Notes: generated by a model not told the origin, from the letters alone. A DNA stretch of 64,000 bases from Deinococcus sp. YIM 134068 (GCF_036543075.1 NZ_JAZHPF010000013.1:1-64000); one strand, 5' to 3'; shown: positions 7,604 through 20,829, numbered from the stretch's first letter. A program made the numbers and translations.

Positions 7604-8578
7604 CTACGTCCCCACCCTCGTTCCCTCCTCCACCTTCTCCCGCGAATACGGCCTGTACCCCTTCGGCGTGCCCGGCCTGTCCGTGAAGAGGCTGGTGGTC
7701 AGGTAGCGGGCACCCGTGTCGCAGGCGATGGTGGCGACCCGTTTGCCGGGGCCGAGCCGCCGGGCAACCTCCAGCGTGGCCCACGCCATCGCGCCGCTGC
7801 TCATCCCGGTGAAGATGCCTTCCTCACGGGCGAGGCGGCGGGCGAGCGGATAGGCGTCCTCCTCCCAGACGGTGATGATCTCGTCGATGACCGAGCGGTC
7901 CAGATTCTCGGGGACGAAGCCCGGCCCCATGCCCTGAAAGCCGTGCTCGCCGCGCTCGCCGCCGCTCAGAACGTTGGAGCGGGCCGGTTCGACGGCGACC
8001 ACCCGCACGCCCCTATCCTGCCGCTTGAGGAAACGTCCCACCCCGCTGATCGTGCCGCCCGTGCCCGAGCCGAAGACGAAGGCGTCTATGCGGCCCTCCA
8101 TCTGCGCCCACAGCTCGGGGCCGGTGGTCGCCTCGTGGGCGGCGGGGTTGGCGGGGTTGGAGAACTGGCCCAGCATCACCGCGCCCGTCTCCCGCGCAAT
8201 TCTCTCGGCCTCCTCGATGGCGGCGAGCATCCGGCGTTCGGGGTCGGTGAGGACCAGCTCGGCCCCGTAGGCGAGCAGGGTCTGTTTGCGCTCCTCGCTC
8301 ATCTGGGCGGGCATACACAGGATGAGCCGGTAGCCCCGCGCCGCCGCCACCTGTGCCAGCCCGATGCCCGTGTTCCCGCTCGTCGGCTCGACGAGGGTGC
8401 CGCCGGGCCGCAGCACCCCGCGCCGCTCGGCGTCGTCGATCAGGCCGCGCGCCGTGCGGTCCTTGATGCTGCCGCCGGGATTTAGGCCCTCCAGCTTCAC
8501 GAACACGTCGGCCATCCCCGGTTCGACCACCCGCCGAAGCTGCACGAGCGGGGTGTTGCCTACGAGGGCGTCAATCAT
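7604..8578 (-). CDS. Cysteine synthase (O-acetylserine sulfhydrylase, PLP enzyme)
   Basis: Pyridoxal-phosphate beta-replacement enzyme making cysteine from O-acetylserine and sulfide, 324 aa. The internal-aldimine lysine is K39 in NPGGSIKDR. The substrate loop PTSGNTG and the phosphate-binding loop GSGTGGT are both present. The length and the GSIKDR form fit CysK/CysM; which of the two cannot be decided by eye, so no symbol is given. The ATG at 8578 has a -10 (TATCCT) 7 nt upstream, so the mRNA is likely leaderless. It is divergent from the phosphoesterase gene, with a heptamer array filling the space between the two promoters. Confidence 0.9.
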   Translation of the reverse strand: MIDALVGNTPLVQLRRVVEPGMADVFVKLEGLNPGGSIKDRTARGLIDDAERRGVLRPGGTLVEPTSGNTGIGLAQVAAARGYRLILCMPAQMSEERKQTLLAYGAELVLTDPERRMLAAIEEAERIARETGAVMLGQFSNPANPAAHEATTGPELWAQMEGRIDAFVFGSGTGGTISGVGRFLKRQDRGVRVVAVEPARSNVLSGGERGEHGFQGMGPGFVPENLDRSVIDEIITVWEEDAYPLARRLAREEGIFTGMSSGAMAWATLEVARRLGPGKRVATIACDTGARYLTTSLFTDRPGTPKGYRPYSREKVEEGTRVGT

Positions 8579-8585
8579 GGGACAG

Positions 8586-8591
8586 AGGATA
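8586..8591 (-). promoter_or_regulatory. -10 element TATCCT, leaderless promoter of cysteine synthase
   Basis: TATCCT (minus strand) lies 7 nt from the ATG at 8578. The heptamer array at 8598-8666 begins just upstream of it. Confidence 0.55.
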
Positions 8592-8597
8592 GAGCGG

Positions 8598-8666
8598 TCA
8601 GCCTTCAGCGATCAGGGATCAGCCCTGAATCTTTTGCTGACGGCTGAGAGCTGACCGCTGACGGCT
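8598..8666. repeat. Inverted heptamer array between divergent promoters
   Basis: Four TCAGNNN units (8598-8625) are followed by four GCTGANN units and a trailing GCT (8636-8666). The two halves are partly complementary, so a cruciform or hairpin is possible. The array fills the interval between the -10 elements at 8586-8591 and 8671-8676, covering both -35 positions. Confidence 0.75.
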
Positions 8667-8670
8667 CCCC

Positions 8671-8676
8671 TACAAT
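8671..8676 (+). promoter_or_regulatory. -10 element TACAAT, leaderless promoter of phosphoesterase
   Basis: TACAAT is followed by 7 nt and the GTG start at 8684. There is no Shine-Dalgarno site. Confidence 0.6.
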
Positions 8677-8683
8677 TCTCCTC

Positions 8684-9517
8684 GTGCGCGTCGCCCTCAT
8701 CGCCGACATCCACGGAAACGCGGACGCCCTGCGCGCCGTGCTGGACGACATCGGGGGGCAGGGCGTGGACCACATCGTCGTGAATGGCGACGTGGTGAAC
8801 CGGGGGCCGGACTCCGTGGAGGCGCTGGGGACGCTGCTCGCGCGGGGCGACGTGACCTTTACCCTCGGCAACCACGACGACCTGCTGCGGCTGTGGCACG
8901 TCCGCTCGGAGACGTTGCCGCCCGACTGGTTCGCCGATCCCTTCTGGGGGGCGACGGCTTGGAGCGCCGAACAGCTCGACCGGGCGGGGTTGCTGGACAG
9001 CATGCGCGACTGGCCGATGACCTTCACCCTCACCCACCCCGACCTGCCCGACGTGCGGATTGCCCACGGCACGCCCGAGCACTACCGCGAGAGCCTGAGC
9101 GAGCGCACCAACCCCGAGCGGGTGGCGGCGCTCGCGGGCACGGCGGGCGTCCTCGTCGGTTCGCACATCCACCGCCCGGCGCACGCCACGCTGGGGGGCG
9201 TCCTCGTGCTGAACACGGGCGCGGTCGGTGCTCCGGCGAACGGCGACCCGCGCGCCCAGTACCTCCTGCTGACGGCCACGCCGGGCGGGTGGTGGCCCGA
9301 GTTCCGCGCCGTGCCCTACGACCGGGAACCGGTGCTGCGCCGCTTCGAGGCGAACGGATTACTCGCGGCGGGTGGCCTGAGCGCCGAAATCTTCCGCGAC
9401 GAGATTCGCACCGCCCGCAGCCTCTACACGCCCTACTGGATGTGGACGGAGGCGCACGGGCACCCCCGCGACGCGCGGACCTGGGCGGCCTTCCTGCGGG
9501 AGCACCCGCCGCGCTGA
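8684..9517 (+). CDS. Calcineurin-like metallophosphoesterase
   Basis: Soluble metal-dependent phosphoesterase, 277 aa. All five metal-site blocks are present in order: DIHGN near residue 8, NGDVVNRGP near 35, GNHDD near 64, the histidine of the long middle segment, and GSHIHRP near 163 followed by NTGAVG. This is the YfcE/MPE-type fold. Such proteins hydrolyse phosphodiesters or nucleotides; the substrate here is unknown. The start is GTG and the promoter is leaderless. It is divergent from cysteine synthase. Confidence 0.85.
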   Translation: MRVALIADIHGNADALRAVLDDIGGQGVDHIVVNGDVVNRGPDSVEALGTLLARGDVTFTLGNHDDLLRLWHVRSETLPPDWFADPFWGATAWSAEQLDRAGLLDSMRDWPMTFTLTHPDLPDVRIAHGTPEHYRESLSERTNPERVAALAGTAGVLVGSHIHRPAHATLGGVLVLNTGAVGAPANGDPRAQYLLLTATPGGWWPEFRAVPYDREPVLRRFEANGLLAAGGLSAEIFRDEIRTARSLYTPYWMWTEAHGHPRDARTWAAFLREHPPR

Positions 9518-9534
9518 GCCTGCCCGGAGCCATG

Positions 9535-9557
9535 AAAAACCGCCCACGTGGGGCGGT
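9535..9557 (-). terminator. Rho-independent terminator of the single-FAS1 gene
   Basis: The stem ACCGCCC/GGGCGGT (9539-9545 with 9551-9557) is followed on the minus strand by TTTTT (9535-9539), just downstream of the FAS1 stop at 9580. The phosphoesterase may also end here from the other side. Confidence 0.75.
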
Positions 9558-9579
9558 CTTCCGGACAGAGGAATGATGT

Positions 9580-10224
9580 TCAGCGCATGCCGGGCATCAA
9601 CACGGATTCGATAACGTACAGCGTCCCGTTGCCCGTGTCGATGGAGGAGCCGGACTCGATGATCGCCGTCCCCATGTTGTTGCCGATGGAGGTGCGGGTC
9701 CCCGTGCGGGTCAGCGTCAACATGCCGGACTGCAGGGTCATGAGCTGGTTGGCACTCGCCAGCGCCGTGCCGTCCACCCGCCCCTGAACCACGTGGTACA
9801 GCAGAATCTGGCTCAGCCGCTGACGGTTGGAGGACAGCTCGGTCAGTACGCCGGGCGGCAGCTTGAGGAAGGCGTCGTTGGTCGGCGCGAAGACCGTGTA
9901 CGTGCCGCTGCTCAGGGCCTGCCCCAGTCCCGCCTGCTGCACGAGCGTGTTGAGCGTGGTGAAGCGGTCGTCGCTGGCGATCAGCGTGGCGAGGCTGGTG
10001 TTGTTGCGCGTGGAGGTGGCGACGCTCGCGCTCGTCCCGCTGCCGGGGGCCGTGGAGGAGGCGGGCGCGGACGCGGCGGTGTTCGCCGGGGTCGTCGTGC
10101 TGGTGGTGGCGGTGACGGTCGTCGCCGGGGCGCAGGCCGCGAGGCTGAGGGCAGCGAGCAGGCCCGCCATCACGGGAAGAACGGGGCGCTGAACTTTGGG
10201 GGCCGGGGTGGTGTCGTTCTGCAT
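9580..10224 (-). CDS. Single-FAS1 (fasciclin) domain lipoprotein
   Basis: 214 aa exported protein. After a basic N-terminus comes a lipoprotein signal, MAGLLAALSLAAC, whose cysteine would be lipidated. A Thr/Ala-rich linker follows, then one complete FAS1 domain (about residues 75-212) with the landmark blocks YTVFAPTNDAF and ILLYHVVQG. FAS1 domains mediate cell-surface adhesion. The domain is nearly the same as the third FAS1 domain of the next upstream gene, at DNA level too, indicating recent duplication or gene conversion. A good Shine-Dalgarno (GGAGGAATGAC) precedes the ATG, and a terminator follows. Confidence 0.85.
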   Translation of the reverse strand: MQNDTTPAPKVQRPVLPVMAGLLAALSLAACAPATTVTATTSTTTPANTAASAPASSTAPGSGTSASVATSTRNNTSLATLIASDDRFTTLNTLVQQAGLGQALSSGTYTVFAPTNDAFLKLPPGVLTELSSNRQRLSQILLYHVVQGRVDGTALASANQLMTLQSGMLTLTRTGTRTSIGNNMGTAIIESGSSIDTGNGTLYVIESVLMPGMR

Positions 10225-10355
10225 GTCATTCCTCCAGAAGGTCCGGGATCGGGGTGAAAAGCGTCCTCACGGGGTCGTCGGGCGGGGGTTCTCGTCGTGC
10301 TCGGAGGGTCTCTGGGAACCCCCACGCCGTGCGACCTACGAGAGCAGGTGAAAGC

Positions 10356-12623
10356 TCAGGGAGCGGGCATCAACACGGTGTCGATGACGTAGAGCGTCCC
10401 GTTGCCCGCGTCGAGGGACGAGCCGGCCTCGATGATCGCCGTGCCCGCTGCATTGCCGATGGAGGTGCGGGTCCCCGTGCGGGTCAGCGTCAACATGCCG
10501 GACTGCAGGGTCATGAGCTGGCTGGCGCTTGCCAGTGCCGTGCCGTCCACCCGCCCCTGAACCACGTGGTACAGCAGCACCTGACGCAGCCGCTCCGGGT
10601 TGGAGGACAGCTCGGTCAGCATGCTGGGCGGCACCTTGAGGAAGGCGTCGTTGGTGGGCGCGAAGATCGTGTACGTGCCGCCGGCGAGTGTCTCGGCCAA
10701 CCCGGCCTGCTGCACGAGGCGCGCGAGGGTGGTGAAGCGGTCGTCGCTGGCGATCAACGTGGCAAGGCTGGTGTTGTTGCGCGTGGAGGTGGCGACGCTG
10801 GCGCTCGTCCCGCTGCCGGGTGCTGTGGAGGGCGTGGCGACCGTGCCCGTCGTCGTGGTGGACGGCGTGGTGGTCGTGGTTCCGGTCGCGGTGGTGCCCG
10901 TCGCCGTGGTGCCCGTGGCTGCCGTGCCCGTTGCGGTCGTCCCGGTGGCGGTCCCCGTTGCCGTGGTCCCAGTCGTGGACGTGTCCGTCGTCGTGGTGCC
11001 CGTCGCGGCTGGAGCCTCGGTACTGCCGGTCGCCGCGCCCGTGGTGGCGGGAGCCGTCGCCGAGGGCGTGGTCGTCGTGGTCCCGGTCGCCGTCGTGCCC
11101 GTCGCCGTCGTCCCGGTGGCCGAAGTGTCGGTCGTCGTGGTCGTCGCGGCGGTGTCGGTCGTGGTCGTCGTGCCCGTGGTGCTGGTGTCCGTGGCGGGGG
11201 CCTCGGTGGCGGGCGTGGGCACCGTGAAGCCGGGGGGTAGCAGCACCTGGTTGATCACGAAGATCGTGCCGTTGCTCGCCGTCGTGATCGTCTCGGACAC
11301 GGTGGCCGTGCCGACCTGCTGGGTCGTGCCGTTCAGGCTCAGGGGCAGGGCACCGCCCGCGACGGAGTTGAGAGACGTGCCGCCCGCGAGCTGCTCGGCG
11401 GTCTGGCGGCCCTGCACGACGTGGTAGGACAGCACCTGCCGCAGCGCCTCAGGGTTGCTGGCAAGCGCGGCGAGCGTGTCGGCGGGCAGGGCGGCGAAGG
11501 CCTCGTTCGTCGGGGCGAACACGGTGTACTCCCCGGTCGTCAGCGTCTCGGTCAGGCCCGCGTCGCTCAGCAGGTCACGCAGCGTGCTGAAGCGGTCGTC
11601 CGCCACGATCACGTCGTACAGCGTGTTCGCCTGCGCGGTCGCCGCCGTGTCTGCGGGCGCAGCCGCCGCCGTGTCGGTGGTGGCCGTGTCGGTCGTGGTC
11701 GCCGTATCCGTGGTGGTCGCGGTGTCGGTCGTGGTCGTCGTGGCCGTATCCGTCGTCGCGGCGGTGTCCGTGGTCGTCGCCGTGTCCGTGGTGGTGGTGG
11801 CCGTGTCGGTGGTCGTCGTGCTCGTGTCGGTGGTGGCCGCCGTGTCCGTGGTCGTGGTGGTGGCCGCGCCCGTCGAACTCACGGTGGCACCGCTCAGGGG
11901 CAGCGCGGGAATCTGCGAGATGTCGAAGGCGGCGGCAGGCGCGGCGGGAGTCGCCGGGGCCGCCTCGGCGGGGGCTTCGGCTGCCGGAGCGTCGGCGGGA
12001 GCGGGAGCCTCCGCCGCAGGGGCCTCGGCTGCGGGTGCCTCGGCTGCCGGGGCTTCCGCCGCAGGAGCAGGCTCAGCCGCAGGAGCCTCCGCCGCCGGAG
12101 CGGGCGGGGTGGCCGCTGCCGCCGGGGGCACGAGCACCGTGTCGATGACGTGGATCACGCCGTTGCACGCGGCCACGTCGGCGCGGGTCACGTTCGCGTT
12201 GTTGATCCGCACGGCGGTGCCCGACACGCTGACGGTGAGGGTGCCGCCCTGCACGGTCCGCACGCTCCGCAGGCCCCGCACCTGTTGCGAGGCCACCTTG
12301 CCGGGGACCACGTGGTACAGCAGGACGGCCCGGAGTTGCTCGGGATCGTTGAGAATCGCCGCCAGCGTGTCGCTGGGCACCTTGGCGAAGGCCGCGTTCG
12401 TCGGCGCGAACACCGTGTACTGCCCGCTCGCCAGCGTCTCGGCCAGCCCGGCGGCCTGCACGGCGGTCAGCAGCGTGCTGAACTGCGGGTCGGTCGTGAT
12501 GAGCTGCGAGATGGGCTGGCAGGTCCCCGCTGCGGGCTGGGCTGCGGGCGCGCCGCCGCCTCCCGCAAGCGCGGGGGCCGCGAGCATCAGGCTGAGCGTG
12601 ATCAGGCCGGTTTGCTTCTTCAT
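10356..12623 (-). CDS. Large exported protein with three FAS1 domains
   Basis: 755 aa surface adhesin-like protein. A signal peptide (MKKQTGLITLSLMLAAPALA) is followed by FAS1 domain 1 (about 35-170), an Ala/Pro/Glu linker, a Thr/Asp/Ala repeat region, FAS1 domain 2 (about 328-464), a long Thr/Gly/Ala linker, and FAS1 domain 3 (about 617-754). Each domain has the FAPTN and LLYHVV blocks. The start at 12623 is chosen over an in-frame ATG at 12698 because AGAGGTG lies 6 nt upstream and the signal peptide begins there. Linkers are encoded by short degenerate DNA repeats (about 10850-11200 and 11680-11860), so length variation is likely. Confidence 0.85.
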   Translation of the reverse strand: MKKQTGLITLSLMLAAPALAGGGGAPAAQPAAGTCQPISQLITTDPQFSTLLTAVQAAGLAETLASGQYTVFAPTNAAFAKVPSDTLAAILNDPEQLRAVLLYHVVPGKVASQQVRGLRSVRTVQGGTLTVSVSGTAVRINNANVTRADVAACNGVIHVIDTVLVPPAAAATPPAPAAEAPAAEPAPAAEAPAAEAPAAEAPAAEAPAPADAPAAEAPAEAAPATPAAPAAAFDISQIPALPLSGATVSSTGAATTTTTDTAATTDTSTTTTDTATTTTDTATTTDTAATTDTATTTTTDTATTTDTATTTDTATTDTAAAAPADTAATAQANTLYDVIVADDRFSTLRDLLSDAGLTETLTTGEYTVFAPTNEAFAALPADTLAALASNPEALRQVLSYHVVQGRQTAEQLAGGTSLNSVAGGALPLSLNGTTQQVGTATVSETITTASNGTIFVINQVLLPPGFTVPTPATEAPATDTSTTGTTTTTDTAATTTTTDTSATGTTATGTTATGTTTTTPSATAPATTGAATGSTEAPAATGTTTTDTSTTGTTATGTATGTTATGTAATGTTATGTTATGTTTTTPSTTTTGTVATPSTAPGSGTSASVATSTRNNTSLATLIASDDRFTTLARLVQQAGLAETLAGGTYTIFAPTNDAFLKVPPSMLTELSSNPERLRQVLLYHVVQGRVDGTALASASQLMTLQSGMLTLTRTGTRTSIGNAAGTAIIEAGSSLDAGNGTLYVIDTVLMPAP
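10850..11200. repeat. Short degenerate repeats encoding a Thr/Gly/Ala linker
   Basis: Repeated GTGGTGCCCGTCGCC-like units encode TGTTATGT-type linker sequence between FAS1 domains 2 and 3. A similar tract encoding TDTATTTDTA units lies near 11680-11860. Confidence 0.7.
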
Positions 12624-12786
12624 GAATTCACCTCTGGATTGAACTGTCCGCCTCCCAATCTTCACCACGGGTATGCAAAAAGCAACTTTGGTGGGCATTC
12701 AGACAGAAGCCATAAACAAACGTTCCGCCCGATTTGGGTGAATGCTCATAGAGGGTTCATTCCTCTCAGCATCTCCGCCTACGCCT

Positions 12787-12836
12787 TGCAAAAGGAGCCG
12801 GGGGAGGAAGGCAACGCCGCCCCAGCTCCCCCGGCC
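12787..12836 (-). terminator. Probable terminator of ftsK
   Basis: GCCGGGGGAG (12797-12806) pairs with CTCCCCCGGC (12826-12835). On the minus strand it is followed by CTCCTTTTGC. It lies just after the ftsK stop at 12849. Confidence 0.65.
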
Positions 12837-12848
12837 CCTCGTCGTGTC

Positions 12849-15908
<3,060 letters not shown>

Positions 15909-15915
15909 AGGCCGC

Positions 15916-15921
15916 AGTGTA
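15916..15921 (-). promoter_or_regulatory. -10 element TACACT, leaderless promoter of ftsK
   Basis: TACACT on the minus strand is followed by 7 nt and the ATG at 15908. Confidence 0.6.
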
Positions 15922-16027
15922 TCCCACCGGGGCAGTTCACTCCCGCCCGCGCTAGGCGCAGGTTTTCAGGTCGGGCAGTGTGTGGAGGTCGTCACGTTTC
16001 CTCCGCCAGATCTCCGGTCCCCGCCCC

Positions 16028-16033
16028 GATAAT
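16028..16033 (+). promoter_or_regulatory. -10 element GATAAT, leaderless promoter of JAMM gene
   Basis: GATAAT is followed by 6 nt and a GTG at 16040. This decides the start against the in-frame ATG at 15980. Confidence 0.55.
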
Positions 16034-16039
16034 GACCCC

Positions 16040-16450
16040 GTGGCCCTCCTCCTCCCGCCGCCGCTCGAAGCCGCCCTGTGGGCACACGCCGAGCGCGAAG
16101 CCCCACGTGAGTGTGTCGGGGCGCTTGGCGGTCATGCCGGGCCGGAGGGGGCGGAAGCGGTCGCCCTCTATCCCCTGTCCAACATCGCGCCCGACCCGGA
16201 GCGCCACTACCTCGCCGACCCCGGCCACCTCCTGCGGGCGCTGCGGGCCATGCACGCGGGCGGCTTGACCCTCGTGGCCCTGTACCACAGCCACCCGCAC
16301 GGCCCGGCCCGGCCCAGCCCCACCGACCTGCGTCTCGCCGCGTATCCGGTGCCCTATGTGATTGCTGACTTGAGTACCCGCACGCTGGTTGCCTACCGCC
16401 TGCCGGGGGGGGAGACGGTGCCGATTGTGGGGGGACGGGAGGAGGGTTGA
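16040..16450 (+). CDS. JAMM/MPN+ metallopeptidase (M67-type)
   Basis: 136 aa zinc peptidase of the Mov34/MPN/PAD-1 family. The JAMM signature is complete: a glutamate in PRECVGAL (near residue 22) and H-S-H-P then S-P-T-D (HSHPHGPARPSPTD, near residues 89-102), the metal and catalytic ligands. Bacterial stand-alone members trim sulfur-carrier or ubiquitin-like proteins or act in cysteine and cofactor biosynthesis. No such carrier gene lies beside it here; the nearest sulfur gene is cysteine synthase, about 8 kb away. The GTG start gives a leaderless transcript. Confidence 0.85.
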   Translation: MALLLPPPLEAALWAHAEREAPRECVGALGGHAGPEGAEAVALYPLSNIAPDPERHYLADPGHLLRALRAMHAGGLTLVALYHSHPHGPARPSPTDLRLAAYPVPYVIADLSTRTLVAYRLPGGETVPIVGGREEG

Positions 16451-16612
16451 GGGGGCAGCTTTGTTTGTGGGCAGGAGATTGTTGGACTGTTGAAATCAGA
16501 TGTTCTGGGTGGCCCTGCCCGTTCACCCCCTCCCAGCCTCCCCCCTCAAGGGGAGGAGCAAAAAGAAAGTTCCTCCTGCGTTCTGCTGATGGCTGAAAGC
16601 TGACGGCTTCCC
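16451..16612. other. Intergenic stretch with repeats
   Basis: 162 bp between convergent genes. It holds a GC-rich motif near 16524-16566 (CTCAAGGGGAGGAGCAAAAA, like the one near 135-150) and a heptamer array at 16585-16608. Confidence 0.6.
16585..16608. repeat. Heptamer array, three GCTGANN units
   Basis: GCTGATG, GCTGAAA, GCTGACG and a trailing GCT, just outside the stop codon of the nucleoside hydrolase gene. Confidence 0.75.
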
Positions 16613-17554
16613 CTACGGCAGCCGCCCCAGCCGCTCCAGCAGCAGCCCGAAGACGCCCTCCACATCCACGCCCACGGCGACCTCGGCATTGGCGGGCTGA
16701 CCCGTCACGCCGTACAGGTCGCACACCGTCCGCCCGAGGTTCAGGCCCTCCGCCGTCTCCACTGCCACGGACATGGGCCGCATCTCGCACAGGCCGGGGC
16801 GCAGCACGGCGGCGACGGCGAGTGGGTCGTGGAGGGCACCGCCGCTCAGGCCGTAGCGTTTGCGGTACACCCCGGCGTAGAAGGTGAGGAGTTCGGCGCT
16901 CACGGCCCCGGCGCGGTTGCCCAGCGCGCGCAGGGCGTCCAGCCGCTCCGGGGTGGCGATGACCTGCATGGTGACGTTCAGGCCGAACATCCGCACCCGC
17001 GCACCTGACTCCAGCACGATCTTGACGGCGTGCGGGTCGGCGAGCGCGTTGAACTCGGCGGAGGGGGTGCGGTTGCCCTGCCCGGTGCTGCCGCCCATCC
17101 ACACGACCTCACGTAGCAACAGGGGTAACTCGGGGGCCAGCCGGAAGGCGAGCGCCACGTTCGTCAGCGGCCCGGTGGCGACGAGCGTGACCTCGCCGGG
17201 CCGCTCCCGCACGGTGCGAATGAGAAAGTCCACCGCGTGTTCGGCCTCGGGTGCCCGCGCGGGTTCCGGCAGGTCGGCGGCGGGGAGGCCGCTGTCCCCG
17301 TGAACCTTCGCCGCTGTCATGGGCGGGCGCACGAGCGGGCGGTCCGCCCCGGCGTACACGGGCACGCTCGCCCCCGCCAGCGCCAGCGTGACCCCCGCGT
17401 TATGCGTGGTGAGGGGCAGGCCGACGTTGCCGTGGACGGTCGTGACGCCGAGAACCCGCACGTCCTCGCCACTCGCCAGCGCCAGCAGCCAGGCGATGGC
17501 GTCGTCGAGGCCGGGGTCGCCGTCGAGGAGGATGGGCAGGGGAGAACGGGTCAC
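16613..17554 (-). CDS. Inosine/uridine-preferring nucleoside hydrolase
   Basis: Calcium-dependent N-ribohydrolase that splits nucleosides into base and ribose, 313 aa, the usual length. The N-terminal metal cluster DGDPGLDDA (family form DTDPGxDDA) and LGVTTVHGNVG are both present. Further on are VATGPLTNVALAF and the WMGGS loop, followed by EFNALADPHA, which contributes the remaining ligands. Likely a cytoplasmic salvage enzyme. The GTG start has a -10 6 nt upstream. The preference among nucleosides cannot be told from sequence. Confidence 0.9.
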   Translation of the reverse strand: MTRSPLPILLDGDPGLDDAIAWLLALASGEDVRVLGVTTVHGNVGLPLTTHNAGVTLALAGASVPVYAGADRPLVRPPMTAAKVHGDSGLPAADLPEPARAPEAEHAVDFLIRTVRERPGEVTLVATGPLTNVALAFRLAPELPLLLREVVWMGGSTGQGNRTPSAEFNALADPHAVKIVLESGARVRMFGLNVTMQVIATPERLDALRALGNRAGAVSAELLTFYAGVYRKRYGLSGGALHDPLAVAAVLRPGLCEMRPMSVAVETAEGLNLGRTVCDLYGVTGQPANAEVAVGVDVEGVFGLLLERLGRLP

Positions 17555-17560
17555 GCGGGC

Positions 17561-17566
17561 ATTGTA
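17561..17566 (-). promoter_or_regulatory. -10 element TACAAT, leaderless promoter
   Basis: TACAAT (minus strand) is followed by 6 nt and the GTG at 17554 of the nucleoside hydrolase. Confidence 0.6.
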
Positions 17567-17578
17567 GGTGGGGGAGAA

Positions 17579-17606
17579 GTGATGAGAGATGGGGGATGAG
17601 TGATGA
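17579..17606. repeat. Heptamer array of GTGATGA type
   Basis: GTGATGA, GAGATGG, GGGATGA, GTGATGA between the nucleoside hydrolase promoter and the galT stop. It has the same 7-bp period as the other arrays but a different unit; the same unit recurs at 61563-61590. Confidence 0.75.
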
Positions 17607-17621
17607 GGAGGGGCCGGAGCC

Positions 17622-18743
17622 TCATCCCTCCCCGGTCGTCACCTCCCGCAGCTCCCGCGCCGCCACCTCCGGCAGCTTGTCGTTGGCGAACTCGCCCGCG
17701 CCCTGCTCGGTTCCGGCGAGGTACTTCATGCGGCCCGGCGCGCGAAGATACGGGTAAATCTCGATGTGGAGGGGGAACTCCGGGTGAGCCTCGCCGCCCA
17801 CCGGGGCCTGATGCAACGTGAGGAGGTAGGGCATCCGCACGCCGAAGAGGGCGTCCAGCCGCAGCAGGGCGTCTTTCAGCACGCGGGCGAACGCAGCCTT
17901 TTCCTCAGCGCTCAGTTCGCTCAGGAGGGAGACGGGGCGGGCGGGCAGCACCCACGTCTCGTAGGTGTAGCGGGCGAAGGGCGGCACGACGCTCAGGGCC
18001 GCGCCCTCGTCGCGCAGGACGCGCAGCCCGGCCTCCCGCTCCCCGGCCACGAAATCGGCGAGCCACGGACGCCCGTTCTTCTGCTGGTACGCCTGCGCCG
18101 ACGCCAGCAGCCGCGCCTGCACGGGCGGAATGTGGTTGTAGGCGTAAATCTGCCCGTGCGGGTGGTGCAGGGTCACGCCGACCTCCACCCCCCGGTTCTC
18201 GAAGGCGAGGACACTCCTGATTTTCCCCGTCGCCGCGAGGCGGGTCGTGCGGTCGGCCCAGACCTCCAGCAGCAGCGCCATCCCCTCCGGCGTCAGGTCG
18301 GCGAGGCGGCCCTCGGGGTTCTGGCTGAAGACGACGACCTCGCAGCGGCCCACGCCCGCCTGCACTTCAACGTTCGGAGTCGCGTCGGGACCGGGTGCCG
18401 TGAGGGTCAGGCTGGGAAAGCGGTTCTCGAACACCGCGAGGTCGTACACGCCGCGCGGCAGCTCGGTGGGGTGCGCGGGGTCGCGGGTGGGGGCCAGCGG
18501 GTTGTAGTCGGGTGGCGGCAGGAAGGTGCGGTTCAGGCGGTGCGCCGCGTACATCACCCACTCGGCGCGAAGGGGATGCCAGCGCATCACGGGCCGGGCC
18601 TCCACCGGGTCGCCGGGGGTGGGGACCTCGGAATCCACCTGCACAAGGTCCAGCCCGTACAGCGTTAATTCGCGCCCGTCGGGCTTCACGAGGTCGGCTT
18701 GATAGAAGGGTTGAGGGGTGTCCGTGGAGGGGGCGTCGGTCAT
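17622..18743 (-). CDS. galT: Galactose-1-phosphate uridylyltransferase
   Basis: Leloir-pathway enzyme moving UMP between UDP-glucose and galactose-1-phosphate, 373 aa. The nucleophile motif H-P-H is seen in [15 protein letters not shown] near residue 194, and the C-terminal LLTLHQAP and [11 protein letters not shown] blocks are typical of the HIT-fold GalT. It lies downstream of a GH42 beta-galactosidase on the same strand (82 bp gap), which suggests galactoside use. The start ATG overlaps the stop of a 6-codon leaderless frame (ATGA), so translation may be coupled. Confidence 0.92.
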   Translation of the reverse strand: MTDAPSTDTPQPFYQADLVKPDGRELTLYGLDLVQVDSEVPTPGDPVEARPVMRWHPLRAEWVMYAAHRLNRTFLPPPDYNPLAPTRDPAHPTELPRGVYDLAVFENRFPSLTLTAPGPDATPNVEVQAGVGRCEVVVFSQNPEGRLADLTPEGMALLLEVWADRTTRLAATGKIRSVLAFENRGVEVGVTLHHPHGQIYAYNHIPPVQARLLASAQAYQQKNGRPWLADFVAGEREAGLRVLRDEGAALSVVPPFARYTYETWVLPARPVSLLSELSAEEKAAFARVLKDALLRLDALFGVRMPYLLTLHQAPVGGEAHPEFPLHIEIYPYLRAPGRMKYLAGTEQGAGEFANDKLPEVAARELREVTTGEG

Positions 18744-18760
18744 GGTCGCTCCGTTCGCAT
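18740..18760 (-). CDS. Possible 6-codon leaderless upstream ORF coupled to galT
   Basis: On the minus strand TAACGT, 6 nt, then ATG opens a frame MRTERP that stops at a TGA sharing bases with the galT ATG (ATGA). A leaderless mini-ORF ending exactly on the real start would deliver ribosomes to galT. A CGGAG sequence inside it could also act as a Shine-Dalgarno for galT. Both roles are inferred; there is no evidence that the peptide itself matters. Confidence 0.4.
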   Translation of the reverse strand: MRTERP

Positions 18761-18766
18761 GGACCT

Positions 18767-18772
18767 ACGTTA
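18767..18772 (-). promoter_or_regulatory. -10 element TAACGT of galT
   Basis: TAACGT lies 6 nt before the mini-ORF ATG at 18760. Seventeen nt upstream is GTCACA, a poor TTGACA match that is part of the palindrome at 18790-18802. Confidence 0.5.
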
Positions 18773-18789
18773 ACCGGGTCCGCCCCCAG

Positions 18790-18802
18790 TGTGACGGTCA
18801 CA
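18790..18802. promoter_or_regulatory. Palindrome TGTGACNGTCACA over the galT -35 region
   Basis: A 13-bp inverted repeat with a single central base, TGTGAC/GTCACA arms. It overlaps the -35 position of the putative galT promoter, where a repressor or activator could act. It is shorter in spacing than a CRP site (TGTGA-N6-TCACA), so CRP itself is not claimed. Confidence 0.4.
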
Positions 18803-18825
18803 CCCAGCCCGGTCGTCAGAAAGCC

Positions 18826-20829
<2,004 letters not shown>

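Noticed and set aside
18790..18802. CRP binding site
   Set aside because: The arms TGTGA and TCACA are there, but the spacing is 3 bases instead of 6, so it is reported only as a palindrome.
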